From assembly GCF_900215325.1 (NCBI RefSeq), contig NZ_OCMS01000002.1, positions 1-64,000 of the forward strand: a stretch of 64,000 nucleotides of DNA, given 5' to 3'. This document shows, piece after piece, positions 31,857 to 41,567 of this stretch (positions are counted from its first letter, which is position 1; every line of letters begins with the position of its first letter). The position numbers and the translations under genes were made by a program. The notes beneath the pieces are model-generated. The model saw only the letters and a list, made by a program, of their open reading frames with translations, did no database searches and was not told where the DNA came from. This stretch comes from Fibrobacter sp. UWB16 (GTDB lineage: Bacteria > Fibrobacterota > Fibrobacteria > Fibrobacterales > Fibrobacteraceae).

Positions 31857-33211
31857 TGGATATTATTGAATCCAAAACCTGGATTGAATGGGCAATTACG
31901 ATTGCGAAGTTCGCTTTCTGCTTCGTACCTGTCCTTTACATCCTCCTTTTAATCCCGATGGAACGTCGTGGCGCGGGCTTCATGCAAGACCGTCAGGGCC
32001 CGAACCGCTCCTACATCAAGATCCCGTACTTCGGCAAGATCCGCTTACTCGGTTACGTGCAGAACATGTGCGACGGTACGAAGCTCTTCTTCAAGGAAAT
32101 GTTTGCACCTGCTGGCGTGAACAAGCTCCTTTACTATGTAGCTCCGGCAATCCCGTTCGCTATCGTGTTCCTTTCTCCGTGCGTAATCCCGTGGTTTGGA
32201 CCGATGATCTTTGACTGGGGTGGCGAAACGGTTCGCATTGCAGGTTCCATCATCGATTCCGATGTGGGCGTGCTCTTGCTCTTCGGTTTCTCCTCGATCT
32301 CGGCTTACGGTGCCATGCTCGCTGGTTGGGCTTCCAAGTCCAAGTACAGCTTCTTGGGCGCTCTCCGTACGAGCTCGATGACCATCAGCTACGAAGTCTG
32401 CCTCGGACTTTCGCTCATGGGCATTTTGCTCCTCGCCGGTTCTTTCAACCTCACGGACATTGTGCAGTGGCAGGAAAATCACGTGTGGGGCATCGTTGCC
32501 CAGCCGGTCGCATTCTTCTGCTTCCTCATTGCAAGCATTGCTGAAACGGGCCGTGCTCCGTTCGACGTCGCTGAAGGTGAACCTGAACTCGTCGCCGGTT
32601 ACCATACGGAATATGGCGCTATGCAGTTCGGTCTCTTCTACATGGGCGAATACTCGCACATCTGCATCAACAGCTTCCTCATTGCAACACTGTTCCTTGG
32701 CGGTTATGCAGTTCCGTTTGTGACGACCGAAACGATGCAGGAACACATGGGCGGCTCCCTTGCCATTCTCTGTGGTGTGCTCGCTTTCATCGCTCTCGCT
32801 TTCCTCCACATGATTTACCGCTATTCCAGAAAGCTCAAGGCAACGAATCTTACAAACCGCTTTGAAATTCTCAAGGAATACAAGCTTTACAAGATTGTGG
32901 CCTGGGTCGCTGCCGCTGCATTTATTGCTCTCGGTGTTTGCGCCTGGTTCTTCTACAATCCTGAAAACTTCGTGGTGAACGGTCTCGCTGTCGGTAGCTT
33001 TGCAACCGCAGTCGGTACGGCCCTCATCCACTTGCTCGTACTCGTGGCAAAGAGCCTCATCTTCTGCTGGGTCTGGATTTGGGTCCGCTGGACGCTCCCG
33101 CGCTTCCGCTATGACCACGTGATGCACCTCGGCTGGAAGATTATCTTGAATATCGCCCTCATCAACCTCGTGGTGACTGCGGTCATTGCAAAACTTTTAG
33201 GGGGTAACTAA
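31856..33211 (+). CDS. nuoH: NADH-quinone oxidoreductase subunit H
   Basis: The 451-aa membrane subunit links the quinone tunnel to the proton channels. Signatures: ERRGAGFMQDRQGPN near the N-terminus and AETGRAPFDVAEGEPELVAGYHTEYGAMQFGLFYMGEY (split here over about residues 223-261). At least ten hydrophobic segments are visible. It is about 100 residues longer than usual NuoH, with an added pair of helices near 350-380 (IVAWVAAAAFIALGVCAWFF). It overlaps the next gene by one base. Confidence 0.93.
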   Translation: MDIIESKTWIEWAITIAKFAFCFVPVLYILLLIPMERRGAGFMQDRQGPNRSYIKIPYFGKIRLLGYVQNMCDGTKLFFKEMFAPAGVNKLLYYVAPAIPFAIVFLSPCVIPWFGPMIFDWGGETVRIAGSIIDSDVGVLLLFGFSSISAYGAMLAGWASKSKYSFLGALRTSSMTISYEVCLGLSLMGILLLAGSFNLTDIVQWQENHVWGIVAQPVAFFCFLIASIAETGRAPFDVAEGEPELVAGYHTEYGAMQFGLFYMGEYSHICINSFLIATLFLGGYAVPFVTTETMQEHMGGSLAILCGVLAFIALAFLHMIYRYSRKLKATNLTNRFEILKEYKLYKIVAWVAAAAFIALGVCAWFFYNPENFVVNGLAVGSFATAVGTALIHLLVLVAKSLIFCWVWIWVRWTLPRFRYDHVMHLGWKIILNIALINLVVTAVIAKLLGGN

Positions 33212-33777
33212 TGCGCGTTATTAAGCAAAAACCGATGACCGTCATCGAACGCCTTTACATTTTCGAGGCGATTCGCGGTCTGTGGACAACCCTTAAGCAT
33301 GCGGCTCGTGGCTTGTTCCGCTATGAAGAACTTCCGACGATTTCTTATCCGGAAGGTCAGCCCGAAATCCGCAATACCTACCGTGCCAAGCACCGCTTGA
33401 TGCTTCGCCCGGATGGTACGCCTCGCTGCGTGGCCTGCGGCATGTGCGCTGCGGCTTGCCCTGCTCACTGCATCTTCATTGAAGCAACGCAGAGCGATGA
33501 CCCGCGTATCGAAAAGCGCGTAATGCGCTTTGACATCGATCACCTGACTTGCGTGTTCTGCGGTCTTTGCGCAGAAGCTTGCCCGGTCGATGCCCTTCGC
33601 ATGGATACGAAGCAAATCATTTTCGAACACCGTTCCCGCGAAGACTTTGTGGCACACCTTTACGATCTCACCAACTGGGATCCGAAGGATTACCCGAATG
33701 ACGAACAGAGCCAGATGGCTCCGGGCGGTACAAAGAATGCCGAGGCCCGCAAGGTCTGGGGCATGGAGGTCAAATAA
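33211..33777 (+). CDS. nuoI: NADH-quinone oxidoreductase subunit I
   Basis: The 188-aa subunit carries clusters N6a and N6b. Two complete motifs are present: CVACGMCAAACPAHCI and CVFCGLCAEACPVDAL. An N-terminal amphipathic helix (ERLYIFEAIRGLWTTLKHAA) lies along the membrane. It passes electrons from NuoG to NuoB. Confidence 0.95.
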   Translation: MRVIKQKPMTVIERLYIFEAIRGLWTTLKHAARGLFRYEELPTISYPEGQPEIRNTYRAKHRLMLRPDGTPRCVACGMCAAACPAHCIFIEATQSDDPRIEKRVMRFDIDHLTCVFCGLCAEACPVDALRMDTKQIIFEHRSREDFVAHLYDLTNWDPKDYPNDEQSQMAPGGTKNAEARKVWGMEVK

Positions 33778-34319
33778 TGCTTGCATTGATTTATTTCATT
33801 GTCCTCGCAGTGATCGCAGTCGGCAGTGCCGTTTGCGTGCTCCTCTCTAGACACCCGCTTTATGGCGCCCTTTCGCTGGTCGCTTCGATGGTGTCCCTTG
33901 CCGGTATCTACGGCCTTCTCGGAAGTCCGTTCCTCGGTGTCGTGCAGATCATGGTCTACGCAGGAGCCATCATGATGCTCCTCACGTTCGTGATTATGGT
34001 CTTGAATGGCGCCCGTGACTCCCACACGCCGATGTTTGACAAGGTTTCGCTCTTTGTGATTCCTGCCGTCATCGTGCTTGCCGGTCTCGTGGGCTTTGCC
34101 CTCGTCCGCGCCCCGATCGCCTTTGATGCTGCAACGGTTCGCGGTTCTGTGGCAATCACTTCCAAGACTCTCTTTGATGTAGCTCAGAACGGCCCGGGTT
34201 ACTTCGTGCTTTTCGAAGTCCTCGGTGTGCTTCTGCTTTCTGCCATGGGTGCCGCAGTGCTTCTCGCCAAGAAGCGCCTTGGTTCTGTGGAATCCGAAAA
34301 AACGGAGGATAAACACTAA
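33777..34319 (+). CDS. nuoJ: NADH-quinone oxidoreductase subunit J
   Basis: The 180-aa membrane subunit has five hydrophobic helices and the conserved YAGAIMMLLTFVIMVLN stretch around residues 60-76 (the pi-bulge helix of the E-channel). Short overlaps with nuoI and nuoK. Confidence 0.93.
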   Translation: MLALIYFIVLAVIAVGSAVCVLLSRHPLYGALSLVASMVSLAGIYGLLGSPFLGVVQIMVYAGAIMMLLTFVIMVLNGARDSHTPMFDKVSLFVIPAVIVLAGLVGFALVRAPIAFDAATVRGSVAITSKTLFDVAQNGPGYFVLFEVLGVLLLSAMGAAVLLAKKRLGSVESEKTEDKH

Positions 34320-34633
34320 TGGAACTCCAAGCTATATATGTTCAGATCTTGGCCCTGGTCATTTTCGCCATCGGCCTCATGGTCGCGGTCTCTCGCCGCA
34401 ATGTGTTCTTTGTGCTGATGGGCGTTGAACTTGCCCTGAACGCCGTGAACCTCTCCTTCGTGGGCTTTGCAAAGACTCTGCCTGCGGAGGCAAGCATTGT
34501 GGGCCAGGTGGTTCCGCTGTTCTCCATCGCAGTCGCTGCAGCTGAAGCTTGCGTCGGCCTTGCCATGGTCATCCTCATTTTCCGCAACCGTGAAAGCGTT
34601 GACGCCGACACGTATTCTAACATGAAGGGGTAA
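34319..34633 (+). CDS. nuoK: NADH-quinone oxidoreductase subunit K
   Basis: The 104-aa subunit has three helices and the typical RRNVFFVLMGVELALNAVNL block (residues about 23-42, with the channel Glu), followed by AAAEACVGLAMVI with the second channel Glu. Length is normal for the family. Confidence 0.95.
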   Translation: MELQAIYVQILALVIFAIGLMVAVSRRNVFFVLMGVELALNAVNLSFVGFAKTLPAEASIVGQVVPLFSIAVAAAEACVGLAMVILIFRNRESVDADTYSNMKG

Positions 34634-34639
34634 TAAGCA

Positions 34640-36583
34640 ATGATTTCTCTTGGTTTGATACCTCTCTTCCCGCTGTTGGGATGCATTATCCTCGGTGCTA
34701 TCGCCGTCATTTCTTCGGGTAGCAAGAAGGGCCCTGCTGAAGGTTTCGTTGGAACGCTCGCAGTCCTCTTCCCGGCACTCTCCTTTGCTGGTGTTGCTCT
34801 CCTTTCGCTCAACATGCCGGAAGGCGGCGTCCGTGAAACGCTCTGCAACTGGATTGACATTCCGATGTTCCGCGTGGATATCGGATTCCTGTTCGATGGT
34901 CTTTCCCGCATCATGCTCCTGTTCGTGACTGGCATTGGCTCTCTCATCGCTCTCTACTCGATCGGTTACATGCACGGCGACCGCGGCTTTGCCCGTTACT
35001 TCGCCTACATCAACCTCTTCTTGTTCAGCATGATCGTGCTCGTGCTCTCGGACAACTTGCTCCTCACGTTCCTCGGTTGGGAAGGCGTGGGTCTCTGCTC
35101 CTACCTCCTCATCGGTTTCTGGAACAAGGATATCAAGAATTGCCATGCCGCTAACAAGGCTTTCATCGTGAACCGCGTGGGCGATATCGGCTTCTTGCTC
35201 GGTATGCTCTGCCTCGTGACGATCGGTGGCTCTGCTATCCTCAACTACGATGTGCTTACGAACTTCATCAGCATGGTCATCAATGGTAACCACGTTGACT
35301 TGATCGTTCCGGTTCTTTCTATCGCTGGTATCCTCTTCTTCATCGGTTGCACGGGTAAGTCCGCTCAGATTCCGCTCCTTACCTGGCTTCCGGATGCTAT
35401 GGCGGGTCCGACTCCGGTTTCTGCCTTGATCCATGCCGCAACGATGGTGACTTCTGGCGTCTATTTGCTCGCCCGTCTTGGCAGCATGTTTGCTCTCCTC
35501 CCGGTGGTGCTCGACATTATCGTGGTGGTCGGTATGCTCACTGCTTTCTGGGCTGCTGTTGCAGGTCTCTTCCAGAACGACATAAAGAAGGTTCTTGCTT
35601 ATTCTACCATTAGCCAGCTCGGTTACATGTTCATGGCTTCTGGTGTTTGCGCCTTTGACGCTTCTATCTTCCACGTGTTTACGCACGCCTTCTTCAAGGC
35701 GGCGCTCTTCCTTGGCGCTGGTGCCGTGATTCACGCTCTCTCGGGCGAACAGGACATGCGCAAGATGGGTGGCCTTTTGAAGAAGACTCCGGTGACTGCC
35801 TGCGTGATGATCTTTGCGTTCCTCGCGATTGTCGGCTTCCCGGGCTTCTCCGGTTTCTGGTCCAAGGACTTGATTCTCGAAAAGATTTTCATGAGTGGCA
35901 CGATGGGCCAGGCTGTTTACGTCGTGGGCCTCATTACGGCTGTGATTACCGCTGTCTACATGGGTCGCCTCATTATCCTTACGTTCTTCGGTAGCTACCG
36001 CGGTTCCAAGGAAAGTGAAGAACACATCCACGAAGCTCCGGCTGTCATGCTCATCCCGATGGTGATTCTCGCCTTCGGTGCTGTGTTTGCCGGTTACCTT
36101 TGGGCTGATTCCATCGGCATCAAGTTCTTTGCTGAAACGCTCGCTCCGGTCGTTGGCGCCGCCCAGGCTTACAACACTCCGGCTGTGGTTGCTCACGTGA
36201 ACCCGGTGGTCTTTGCTGCTCTCGGTACGGTGGCAGCCCTCCTCGGTATGTTCATCGCTTACAAGATTTACGCTAACGCCCGTATCCCGGCTGCTAAGGG
36301 TAGCTCCGCTCCTGAAGGTGGCAAGGCTACGTGGACGTTCCTGTTCGATTCCATCCACAAGTACGTGGGTATCATCCCGGTTAACGTGCTTGCATGGATC
36401 TGCGATGTCGTTGTCGACAAGATTCTCGCGGCTGCCCAGTGGACGATTGGTGCAATCGCAACGATTCTCGGTGACGGCGCCGCCTCGTTCCAGGTGCGCA
36501 AGGTTCGCCTCCAGATTGCCCTTAGCATTCTTGGGCTGGTGGCGTTGTTGGCTATTGTTATTTTGACTGGAGGTACTCTCTAA
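34640..36583 (+). CDS. nuoL: NADH-quinone oxidoreductase subunit L
   Basis: The 647-aa antiporter-like proton-channel subunit. Motifs: LTFLGWEGVGLCSYLLIGFW (with the conserved channel Glu), GKSAQIPLLTWLPDAMAGPTPVSALIHAATMVTSG (split over about residues 236-270), AYSTISQLGYMFMASG and FSGFWSKDLI. The lateral helix and final membrane anchor are at the C-terminus. A possible stronger ribosome site lies between nuoK and nuoL (GGGGTAATAAGC). Confidence 0.95.
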   Translation: MISLGLIPLFPLLGCIILGAIAVISSGSKKGPAEGFVGTLAVLFPALSFAGVALLSLNMPEGGVRETLCNWIDIPMFRVDIGFLFDGLSRIMLLFVTGIGSLIALYSIGYMHGDRGFARYFAYINLFLFSMIVLVLSDNLLLTFLGWEGVGLCSYLLIGFWNKDIKNCHAANKAFIVNRVGDIGFLLGMLCLVTIGGSAILNYDVLTNFISMVINGNHVDLIVPVLSIAGILFFIGCTGKSAQIPLLTWLPDAMAGPTPVSALIHAATMVTSGVYLLARLGSMFALLPVVLDIIVVVGMLTAFWAAVAGLFQNDIKKVLAYSTISQLGYMFMASGVCAFDASIFHVFTHAFFKAALFLGAGAVIHALSGEQDMRKMGGLLKKTPVTACVMIFAFLAIVGFPGFSGFWSKDLILEKIFMSGTMGQAVYVVGLITAVITAVYMGRLIILTFFGSYRGSKESEEHIHEAPAVMLIPMVILAFGAVFAGYLWADSIGIKFFAETLAPVVGAAQAYNTPAVVAHVNPVVFAALGTVAALLGMFIAYKIYANARIPAAKGSSAPEGGKATWTFLFDSIHKYVGIIPVNVLAWICDVVVDKILAAAQWTIGAIATILGDGAASFQVRKVRLQIALSILGLVALLAIVILTGGTL

Positions 36584-38229
36584 TGCTGTTACATCTCCTT
36601 GTCCTCGCCCCGTTCGTCGCCGCCATCCTCATGGTGATGACGTCCAAGGAAGACTCCAAGTCTTCTTCCCGCCTTGCCATTCTGATGGGCATTGGCTTTA
36701 CCGCCATGTCTGTCGCCTTGATTGCTGGCGGTAGCGTTTCGACGGAAGCTATTGAATGGTTCCAGATTCCTGGTTGCAAGGGACCTGTTTACTACTACCT
36801 CACGAGTCACGGACTTGCCTCCTGGATGGTGTTCCTCTCCAGCGGCCTTTCTCTCGTGGCTTTGATTTCTGCACGTGCAATTACTTGCAGAAGCTATCGC
36901 AACTTCGCTATCGGCATCTTCTCCTTGATGGGCGCCATGAACGGCACCTTCCTTGCAGCTGATGCTGTGCTCTTCTTCTTCTTCTTCGAAGCCATGGTGA
37001 TTCCGGCTGCGGTTCTCATCGCTGGTTTTGGCGGCAAGGACAGAATGAAGGCCGCGATGACGTTTGCGATTTACACGTTGGTCGGCTCTGCTCCGATGAT
37101 GGTCGCTCTCTGGTATTTGCTCTCTATTGCAGATAACTCGACGCTCCTCTCGCTTGCTGTTGCTCTCCAGGGTCTCCCGGAAGGCACTCAGAACGTCCTT
37201 CTCGTGTGCTTCCTCTTGGCATTCCTCGTGAAGACTCCGATTTTCCCGTTCCACGGCTGGCAGGCAATCACTTACGCTGAAGCTCCGGCTCCGCTCTCTG
37301 CAATCCTCACGGGTGCAATGAGTAAGGCGGGTGTGTTTGGCTTTATCGTCTGGATCCTCCCGATTTTCCCGCTTTCGATGAACGCCGTTTCTTGCATGAT
37401 GTGGCTTGGCCTCTTCACTGCTGTCTATGGCGCTCTCATGGCTCTCCGCGCAACGGATGGTAAGAAACTCCTTGCCTTCAGTTCCATGGGTCACTTGGGC
37501 CTCGCTGTGGCTGGCGTCTTTAGCGTCTCTGAAGCGATGCTCCCGGCTGTGCTCATGTTGCTCGTTGCTCATGGCATTTCGGCTGGCGCCCAGTTCTACC
37601 TCATGGGTATTGCAGAACGCATGGCGGGTACGCGTGAACTTGATAAGCTTGGCGGTCTTTCTTCCAAGAATCCGGTCTTCTCGACGCTCTTTGGCTTTGC
37701 CGGCGTGATGGCACTTGCAGTTCCTGGTACGGCAGGCTTCGTCGGTGAATTCTCCGTGCTCCTCTCCTTGTGGGATATGGGCCCGCTCCCGGCTCTCGTG
37801 GCTGGATTTACCTTGATCCTCTCCGCTGCATACATGCTCCGCTTCATCCAGAAGGTCATCTTCGGGAAGGCTGCTCGTGAATACGAAGAAGGTCGTCGCA
37901 CAATGCCGCTTGAAGGCGTCAGCATCGGTGTGATGCTTTTGCTCCTCCTCGTGTTCGGTTTCCACCCGGCATATGTGACGAATTCCCTCAATGAAGCTGA
38001 ATCTACTGAAGACCCGGCTGCAGTTCAGGTGCTGAACAGTGCCGCTCTCAACAATGGCGAAGCTCCGATGACAGCTGAAGAAATCCACCAGTTGGATTCG
38101 ACTCTCGCTGCCGCCGGTTTCAAGGAGGATGAACGTGCATCTATCATCGCCCAGATGAAGAGCGTTGAAAATCCTGAAGCTGCTGCAAAATCTGAAAATT
38201 CTGTGAAGGAGGCTTCCGATGCTAAGTAA
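36583..38229 (+). CDS. nuoM: NuoM with a C-terminal soluble tail
   Basis: The 548-aa antiporter-like subunit. Conserved parts: FFFFEAMVIPAAVLI (channel Glu), FLVKTPIFPFHGWQ, and AYAEAPAPLSAIL-like TYAEAPAPLSAILTGAMSKAG. The last 80 residues after the final helix are soluble and Glu/Ala-rich (MTAEEIHQLDSTLAAAGFKE), an addition not usual in NuoM. The gene overlaps nuoN by 11 nt. Confidence 0.94.
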   Translation: MLLHLLVLAPFVAAILMVMTSKEDSKSSSRLAILMGIGFTAMSVALIAGGSVSTEAIEWFQIPGCKGPVYYYLTSHGLASWMVFLSSGLSLVALISARAITCRSYRNFAIGIFSLMGAMNGTFLAADAVLFFFFFEAMVIPAAVLIAGFGGKDRMKAAMTFAIYTLVGSAPMMVALWYLLSIADNSTLLSLAVALQGLPEGTQNVLLVCFLLAFLVKTPIFPFHGWQAITYAEAPAPLSAILTGAMSKAGVFGFIVWILPIFPLSMNAVSCMMWLGLFTAVYGALMALRATDGKKLLAFSSMGHLGLAVAGVFSVSEAMLPAVLMLLVAHGISAGAQFYLMGIAERMAGTRELDKLGGLSSKNPVFSTLFGFAGVMALAVPGTAGFVGEFSVLLSLWDMGPLPALVAGFTLILSAAYMLRFIQKVIFGKAAREYEEGRRTMPLEGVSIGVMLLLLLVFGFHPAYVTNSLNEAESTEDPAAVQVLNSAALNNGEAPMTAEEIHQLDSTLAAAGFKEDERASIIAQMKSVENPEAAAKSENSVKEASDAK

Positions 38230-39703
38230 TCTTGTTTTTCTCTTGCCGGTGATCTTCGTGGTCTTGGGCGGCATGGTGGCTCTCGCTGCTGAACCGTTCT
38301 TGCGCGACGAAAACAAGCACAAGGTTCTTCCTTGGGTGGCTGCTTTCTTCATTGCTCTTAGCGTAGCCGCTTTGTACTACGCTAAGACCGAAGCTCTCTT
38401 GAACCTTTACGCGATGGACCCGGTTCGCCGCGTGCTTTGCGCTGCAATCCTCCTTTGCGGTTTCCTCGGCATTTCGGGCCTTCAGTGGACTCTTGGCCGT
38501 GAACAGTTCAAGGGCGGTGAAGCTTATGGCCTCATGATGCTTGCCACTAGCGGTGCAATGCTCATGACCCAGGCTATCGACTTTGTTGCCTTGTTCATTG
38601 CGATGGAACTCACGAGCTTCCCGATTTACGCTCTCGTGGGCATTCGCCGTAAGGACGTGAACGCTAACGAAGGCGTGTTCAAATATTTCGTCTCTGGAGC
38701 TGTTTTCAGTGCCATCTTCCTCTACGGTGTTGCATTGATTTACGGTGCAACGGGCTCGACGCATTTCTGCGGTCATGTGCTCGAAGGCCGTATGGCAATC
38801 TACAGCATCGGTATGCTCTTTGTGATTGCAGGCCTCCTCTTCAAGGCCGGTGCTGCTCCGCTCCACTTCTGGGTGGCTGACGTCTATACGGGCGCCTCTG
38901 TCGCTGTGACGGGCTTTATGGCCGCTGTCGTGAAGGTCGGTGCTCTTGCTGCTCTTGGTACGGTCTGGGTAAGCGTTCTCGTGACGCGCTCCGGTGCCGA
39001 AGCTGTGTGGAACCTCGCTGAAAAGGTGACGGTTGCTAATCCGTCCAAGCCGCTCTTCTACGTGGTCTTGGTCGTTGCACTCCTTTCCATGGTGATTGGT
39101 GCATTTAGCGGCCTTGCTCAGAAGTCTGTGCGTCGCATCTTGGCATTCTCTGCCGTGATGAACGCTGGCTTTATCGTGATTGGCCTCTTGGTCCCGAATT
39201 ACCTCGGCAAGGGCGAAATCCAGATGGGCCCGATGTTCTATTTCCTCATCACTTATGCGATTGCCTCTGCGGGCGCCTTGACGGGTATTGCCTACATGTC
39301 GGGCAAGGATGATTGCAAGGAAAATCTCGAAGACCTCCAGGGTGCTGGTCGCCGCCGTCCGTTTGTGGCTCTTGGCGTTGCCGTGTGCCTTGCTTCTCTC
39401 GCTGGCCTTCCGCCGGTTGCTGGTTTCCTCGCCAAGTTCACGCTGTTCACCGAAGCCTTCAATGCTGATCTCGGCTGGCTTGCCGCTATCGGCTTTGGCC
39501 TCTCCTTGGTGGCTGCGGTTTACTACCTCCGCATTGCTTATGTGCTCTTTGCCCCGGCAAAGGACGACAAGTGCTGCGGTGGCGACCATATCTGCTGCAA
39601 GGCTAACTACGTATACGTTTACTTGCTCCGCTTTGCTGTTGCCGTGTCTGCTATCGCACTCCTCGTGATTAGCGCTCGCCCGGCACTTGCACTGATCGGA
39701 TAG
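38219..39703 (+). CDS. nuoN: NADH-quinone oxidoreductase subunit N
   Basis: The 494-aa antiporter-like subunit is the last of the operon. Motifs: LFIAMELTSFPIYALVG (channel Glu), FKYFVSGAVFSAIFLYG, KAGAAPLHFWVADVYTGA, and SLAGLPPVAGFLAKF. A Cys-rich loop near residue 450 (KCCGGDHICCK) is unusual. A terminator follows. Confidence 0.94.
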   Translation: MLSNLVFLLPVIFVVLGGMVALAAEPFLRDENKHKVLPWVAAFFIALSVAALYYAKTEALLNLYAMDPVRRVLCAAILLCGFLGISGLQWTLGREQFKGGEAYGLMMLATSGAMLMTQAIDFVALFIAMELTSFPIYALVGIRRKDVNANEGVFKYFVSGAVFSAIFLYGVALIYGATGSTHFCGHVLEGRMAIYSIGMLFVIAGLLFKAGAAPLHFWVADVYTGASVAVTGFMAAVVKVGALAALGTVWVSVLVTRSGAEAVWNLAEKVTVANPSKPLFYVVLVVALLSMVIGAFSGLAQKSVRRILAFSAVMNAGFIVIGLLVPNYLGKGEIQMGPMFYFLITYAIASAGALTGIAYMSGKDDCKENLEDLQGAGRRRPFVALGVAVCLASLAGLPPVAGFLAKFTLFTEAFNADLGWLAAIGFGLSLVAAVYYLRIAYVLFAPAKDDKCCGGDHICCKANYVYVYLLRFAVAVSAIALLVISARPALALIG

Positions 39704-39748
39704 TGAAATTTGTCGTTCCCGCCACCGAGCGGAAATCACCTTTTGAAA

Positions 39749-39783
39749 AACGTCCCGGCTGAAAAAGTCGGGATGTTTTTTTA
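39749..39783 (+). terminator. Terminator of the nuo operon
   Basis: CGTCCCG (39751-39757) pairs with CGGGATG (39769-39775, one G-T pair), then seven T. It is 46 nt after the nuoN stop. Confidence 0.8.
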
Positions 39784-39834
39784 TTGTTTCCTCGGACTTT
39801 ATCTATATTTTTTGCTGTTGAAAGGAGAGTTAGT

Positions 39835-40875
39835 ATGAATTTGATGAAAAAAATGGCTTTAGTGGCTGCTTGTATGCTTGTGTCTGCCACTTTCGTTGCT
39901 TGCAATGATGATACTGCGGTGGCTGCTGATGTTGTTGAACAGTCTTCGTCGAGCGAAGAGTCTGTCGATGATGAACCGTCTTCTTCTAGCGAAATTTCTT
40001 CTAGTGAAACGGTGGATGATGGTGATTCCTCCTCTTCAAGCGAAACTGTGGAAAAAGCAGAATCGTCCAGTTCGTCGAAAAAATTGGATTGCGGTCCAAT
40101 TCCCGATGACGAGGAATTTGTAATGACATATAAGGTGACTTACGATTCCATTGTCGATGCCCGCGACGGTCGTGTTTATAAGACGGTGACTTTTTGGTCT
40201 TTATCTCCAGAAATTGGACCATTTAAGTGCGAAGAATTTTCGCAGACATGGATGGCCGAAAATCTGAATTACGCAGATAGCTCTGCCACTCCGAGTTTGT
40301 TGGGGAATAACTGGTGCTACGATAATGACGAAGCGAACTGTGATGCTGAAGGTCGCCTTTATACTTGGGCTGCTGCTGTTGATTCTGTGGCTTTAGCGGC
40401 AAATGAGGAGAAACCCTTGGATTGTGGCTTTGGCTCAACATGTAATGTCGGAAGTGGTGAAAAAATAGTGCGTGGAATTTGCCCCGAAGGCTGGCATATA
40501 CCGAATCAGAGTGAATGGGGTTATATTCGTACTAATACTGATGATGTTGTTGGCCCTTTCGGCAAGTCGCTTAAGTCAAAAACGGGATGGGATTGTGATG
40601 CCTGTAATGGTACAGATGATTTTGAATTTACGGTACTCCCTATTGGAATGTGGGACTGGAATACATCGAAGTTCAAGGACAGGGGAAAAACGGCGTATTT
40701 TTGGTCGGCTCAGGAATATTTCAATTATAGTGCCTATGCAGAGATTTTTAAGTACAATGCGATAGTACCTCATTGGGAATTCATTCAAAAAAGTGCGGGC
40801 CTTTCTATCCGTTGTGTGAAAGACGGTGAGGTTTATCGATATGTGGAGAAACCCTCGGATGCGTTCTCTGATTAG
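39835..40875 (+). CDS. Lipoprotein with Fibrobacter major paralogous domain (TIGR02145)
   Basis: The 346-aa precursor starts at the ATG at 39835, which has the ribosome site AAAGGAGAG; the frame is open upstream, but only through promoter sequence. Lipobox TFVAC (Cys23). A Ser/Glu linker (residues about 36-80) tethers a domain of about 220 residues with the features of the F. succinogenes major paralogous domain: WMAENLNY, GNNWCYDND, EGRLYTWAAA, CPEGWHIPNQSEW, FWSAQE and IRCVKD. The four Cys are likely paired outside the cytoplasm. The family is abundant in Fibrobacter; its role at the surface is unknown. Confidence 0.85.
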   Translation: MNLMKKMALVAACMLVSATFVACNDDTAVAADVVEQSSSSEESVDDEPSSSSEISSSETVDDGDSSSSSETVEKAESSSSSKKLDCGPIPDDEEFVMTYKVTYDSIVDARDGRVYKTVTFWSLSPEIGPFKCEEFSQTWMAENLNYADSSATPSLLGNNWCYDNDEANCDAEGRLYTWAAAVDSVALAANEEKPLDCGFGSTCNVGSGEKIVRGICPEGWHIPNQSEWGYIRTNTDDVVGPFGKSLKSKTGWDCDACNGTDDFEFTVLPIGMWDWNTSKFKDRGKTAYFWSAQEYFNYSAYAEIFKYNAIVPHWEFIQKSAGLSIRCVKDGEVYRYVEKPSDAFSD

Positions 40876-40914
40876 TTTTTGCTAATTTTGCGAACGTAGA
40901 AAAGAGGAATATTT

Positions 40915-41400
40915 ATGGACAAGATTTATCGTTCTGGTATTGGTTTTGACGTTCACAAGTTGGTGGAAGGCCGCAAGTGCATTATCGGCGGCGTGGACAT
41001 CCCGTACGAAAAGGGCTTGCTCGGCCACAGCGATGCTGACGTGCTTTTGCATGCGATTAGCGATGCGTTGCTGGGTGCCGCTGGTCTCGGCGACATTGGC
41101 ACGTACTTCCCGGATACGGACCCTGCTTTCAAGGGCGCCGATAGCTTGGAACTCTTGCGCAAGGTCGGCGAAGAAGTCAAGAAGGCTGGCTACGAAATCA
41201 TCAATATCGATAGCATTGTGATGTGCGAACGCCCGAAGGTGAACCCGCACAAGGAACAAATGAAGGCAAACATTGCCCGCGTGCTCGGCCTCGACGTAAA
41301 GCAGATTGGCATCAAGGGCACGACGACCGAAAAGCTCGGTTTCACGGGTCGCGGCGAAGGTATCGCAAGCCAGGCCGTTGCGATGGTGCGCTCTGTTTAA
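40915..41400 (+). CDS. ispF: 2-C-methyl-D-erythritol 2,4-cyclodiphosphate synthase
   Basis: The 161-aa enzyme of the MEP isoprenoid pathway converts CDP-methylerythritol 2-phosphate to the cyclic diphosphate with loss of CMP. Metal ligands D12 and H14 (GFDVH) and H46 ([10 protein letters not shown]) are present, as are [19 protein letters not shown] and the ending [16 protein letters not shown]. Length is normal. It has a ribosome site (AGAGGAA) and a spacing of 39 nt to the preceding lipoprotein gene. Confidence 0.95.
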   Translation: MDKIYRSGIGFDVHKLVEGRKCIIGGVDIPYEKGLLGHSDADVLLHAISDALLGAAGLGDIGTYFPDTDPAFKGADSLELLRKVGEEVKKAGYEIINIDSIVMCERPKVNPHKEQMKANIARVLGLDVKQIGIKGTTTEKLGFTGRGEGIASQAVAMVRSV

Positions 41401-41410
41401 TTGCTTCAAA

Positions 41411-41449
41411 CGTCATTCTGAACGAGCGGAGCGAAGTGAAGAATCCTGT
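41411..41449 (+). repeat. Repeat B (plus orientation)
   Basis: GTCATTCTGAACGAGCGGAG followed by CGAAGTGAAGAATCC, a slightly longer variant. Confidence 0.7.
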
Positions 41450-41506
41450 TAAATAAGACTGGATGGGGCGAAGCCCCTACTCTTTGGCTCGGTTATCTAT
41501 GTTGTT

Positions 41507-41539
41507 CCCGGTTCAACGCGACCGGGGCTCTCTTGTTTT
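41507..41539 (+). terminator. Possible terminator after ispF
   Basis: CCCGGT (41507-41512) and ACCGGG (41521-41526) with an 8-nt loop. The T run is broken (GCTCTCTTGTTTTT), so it is a moderate terminator. Confidence 0.5.
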
Positions 41540-41567
41540 TAGGGGCTGATTTTACCTAGCTTTTTTC

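Noticed and set aside
34316-36358. 680-codon open frame on the minus strand across nuoK-nuoL, and similar long antisense frames at 36589-38352, 38222-39739, 32045-33127 and 28949-30232
   Set aside because: They mirror strongly codon-biased nuo genes with complete family motifs on the plus strand; their products are His/Glu/Arg-rich with no recognisable domain.
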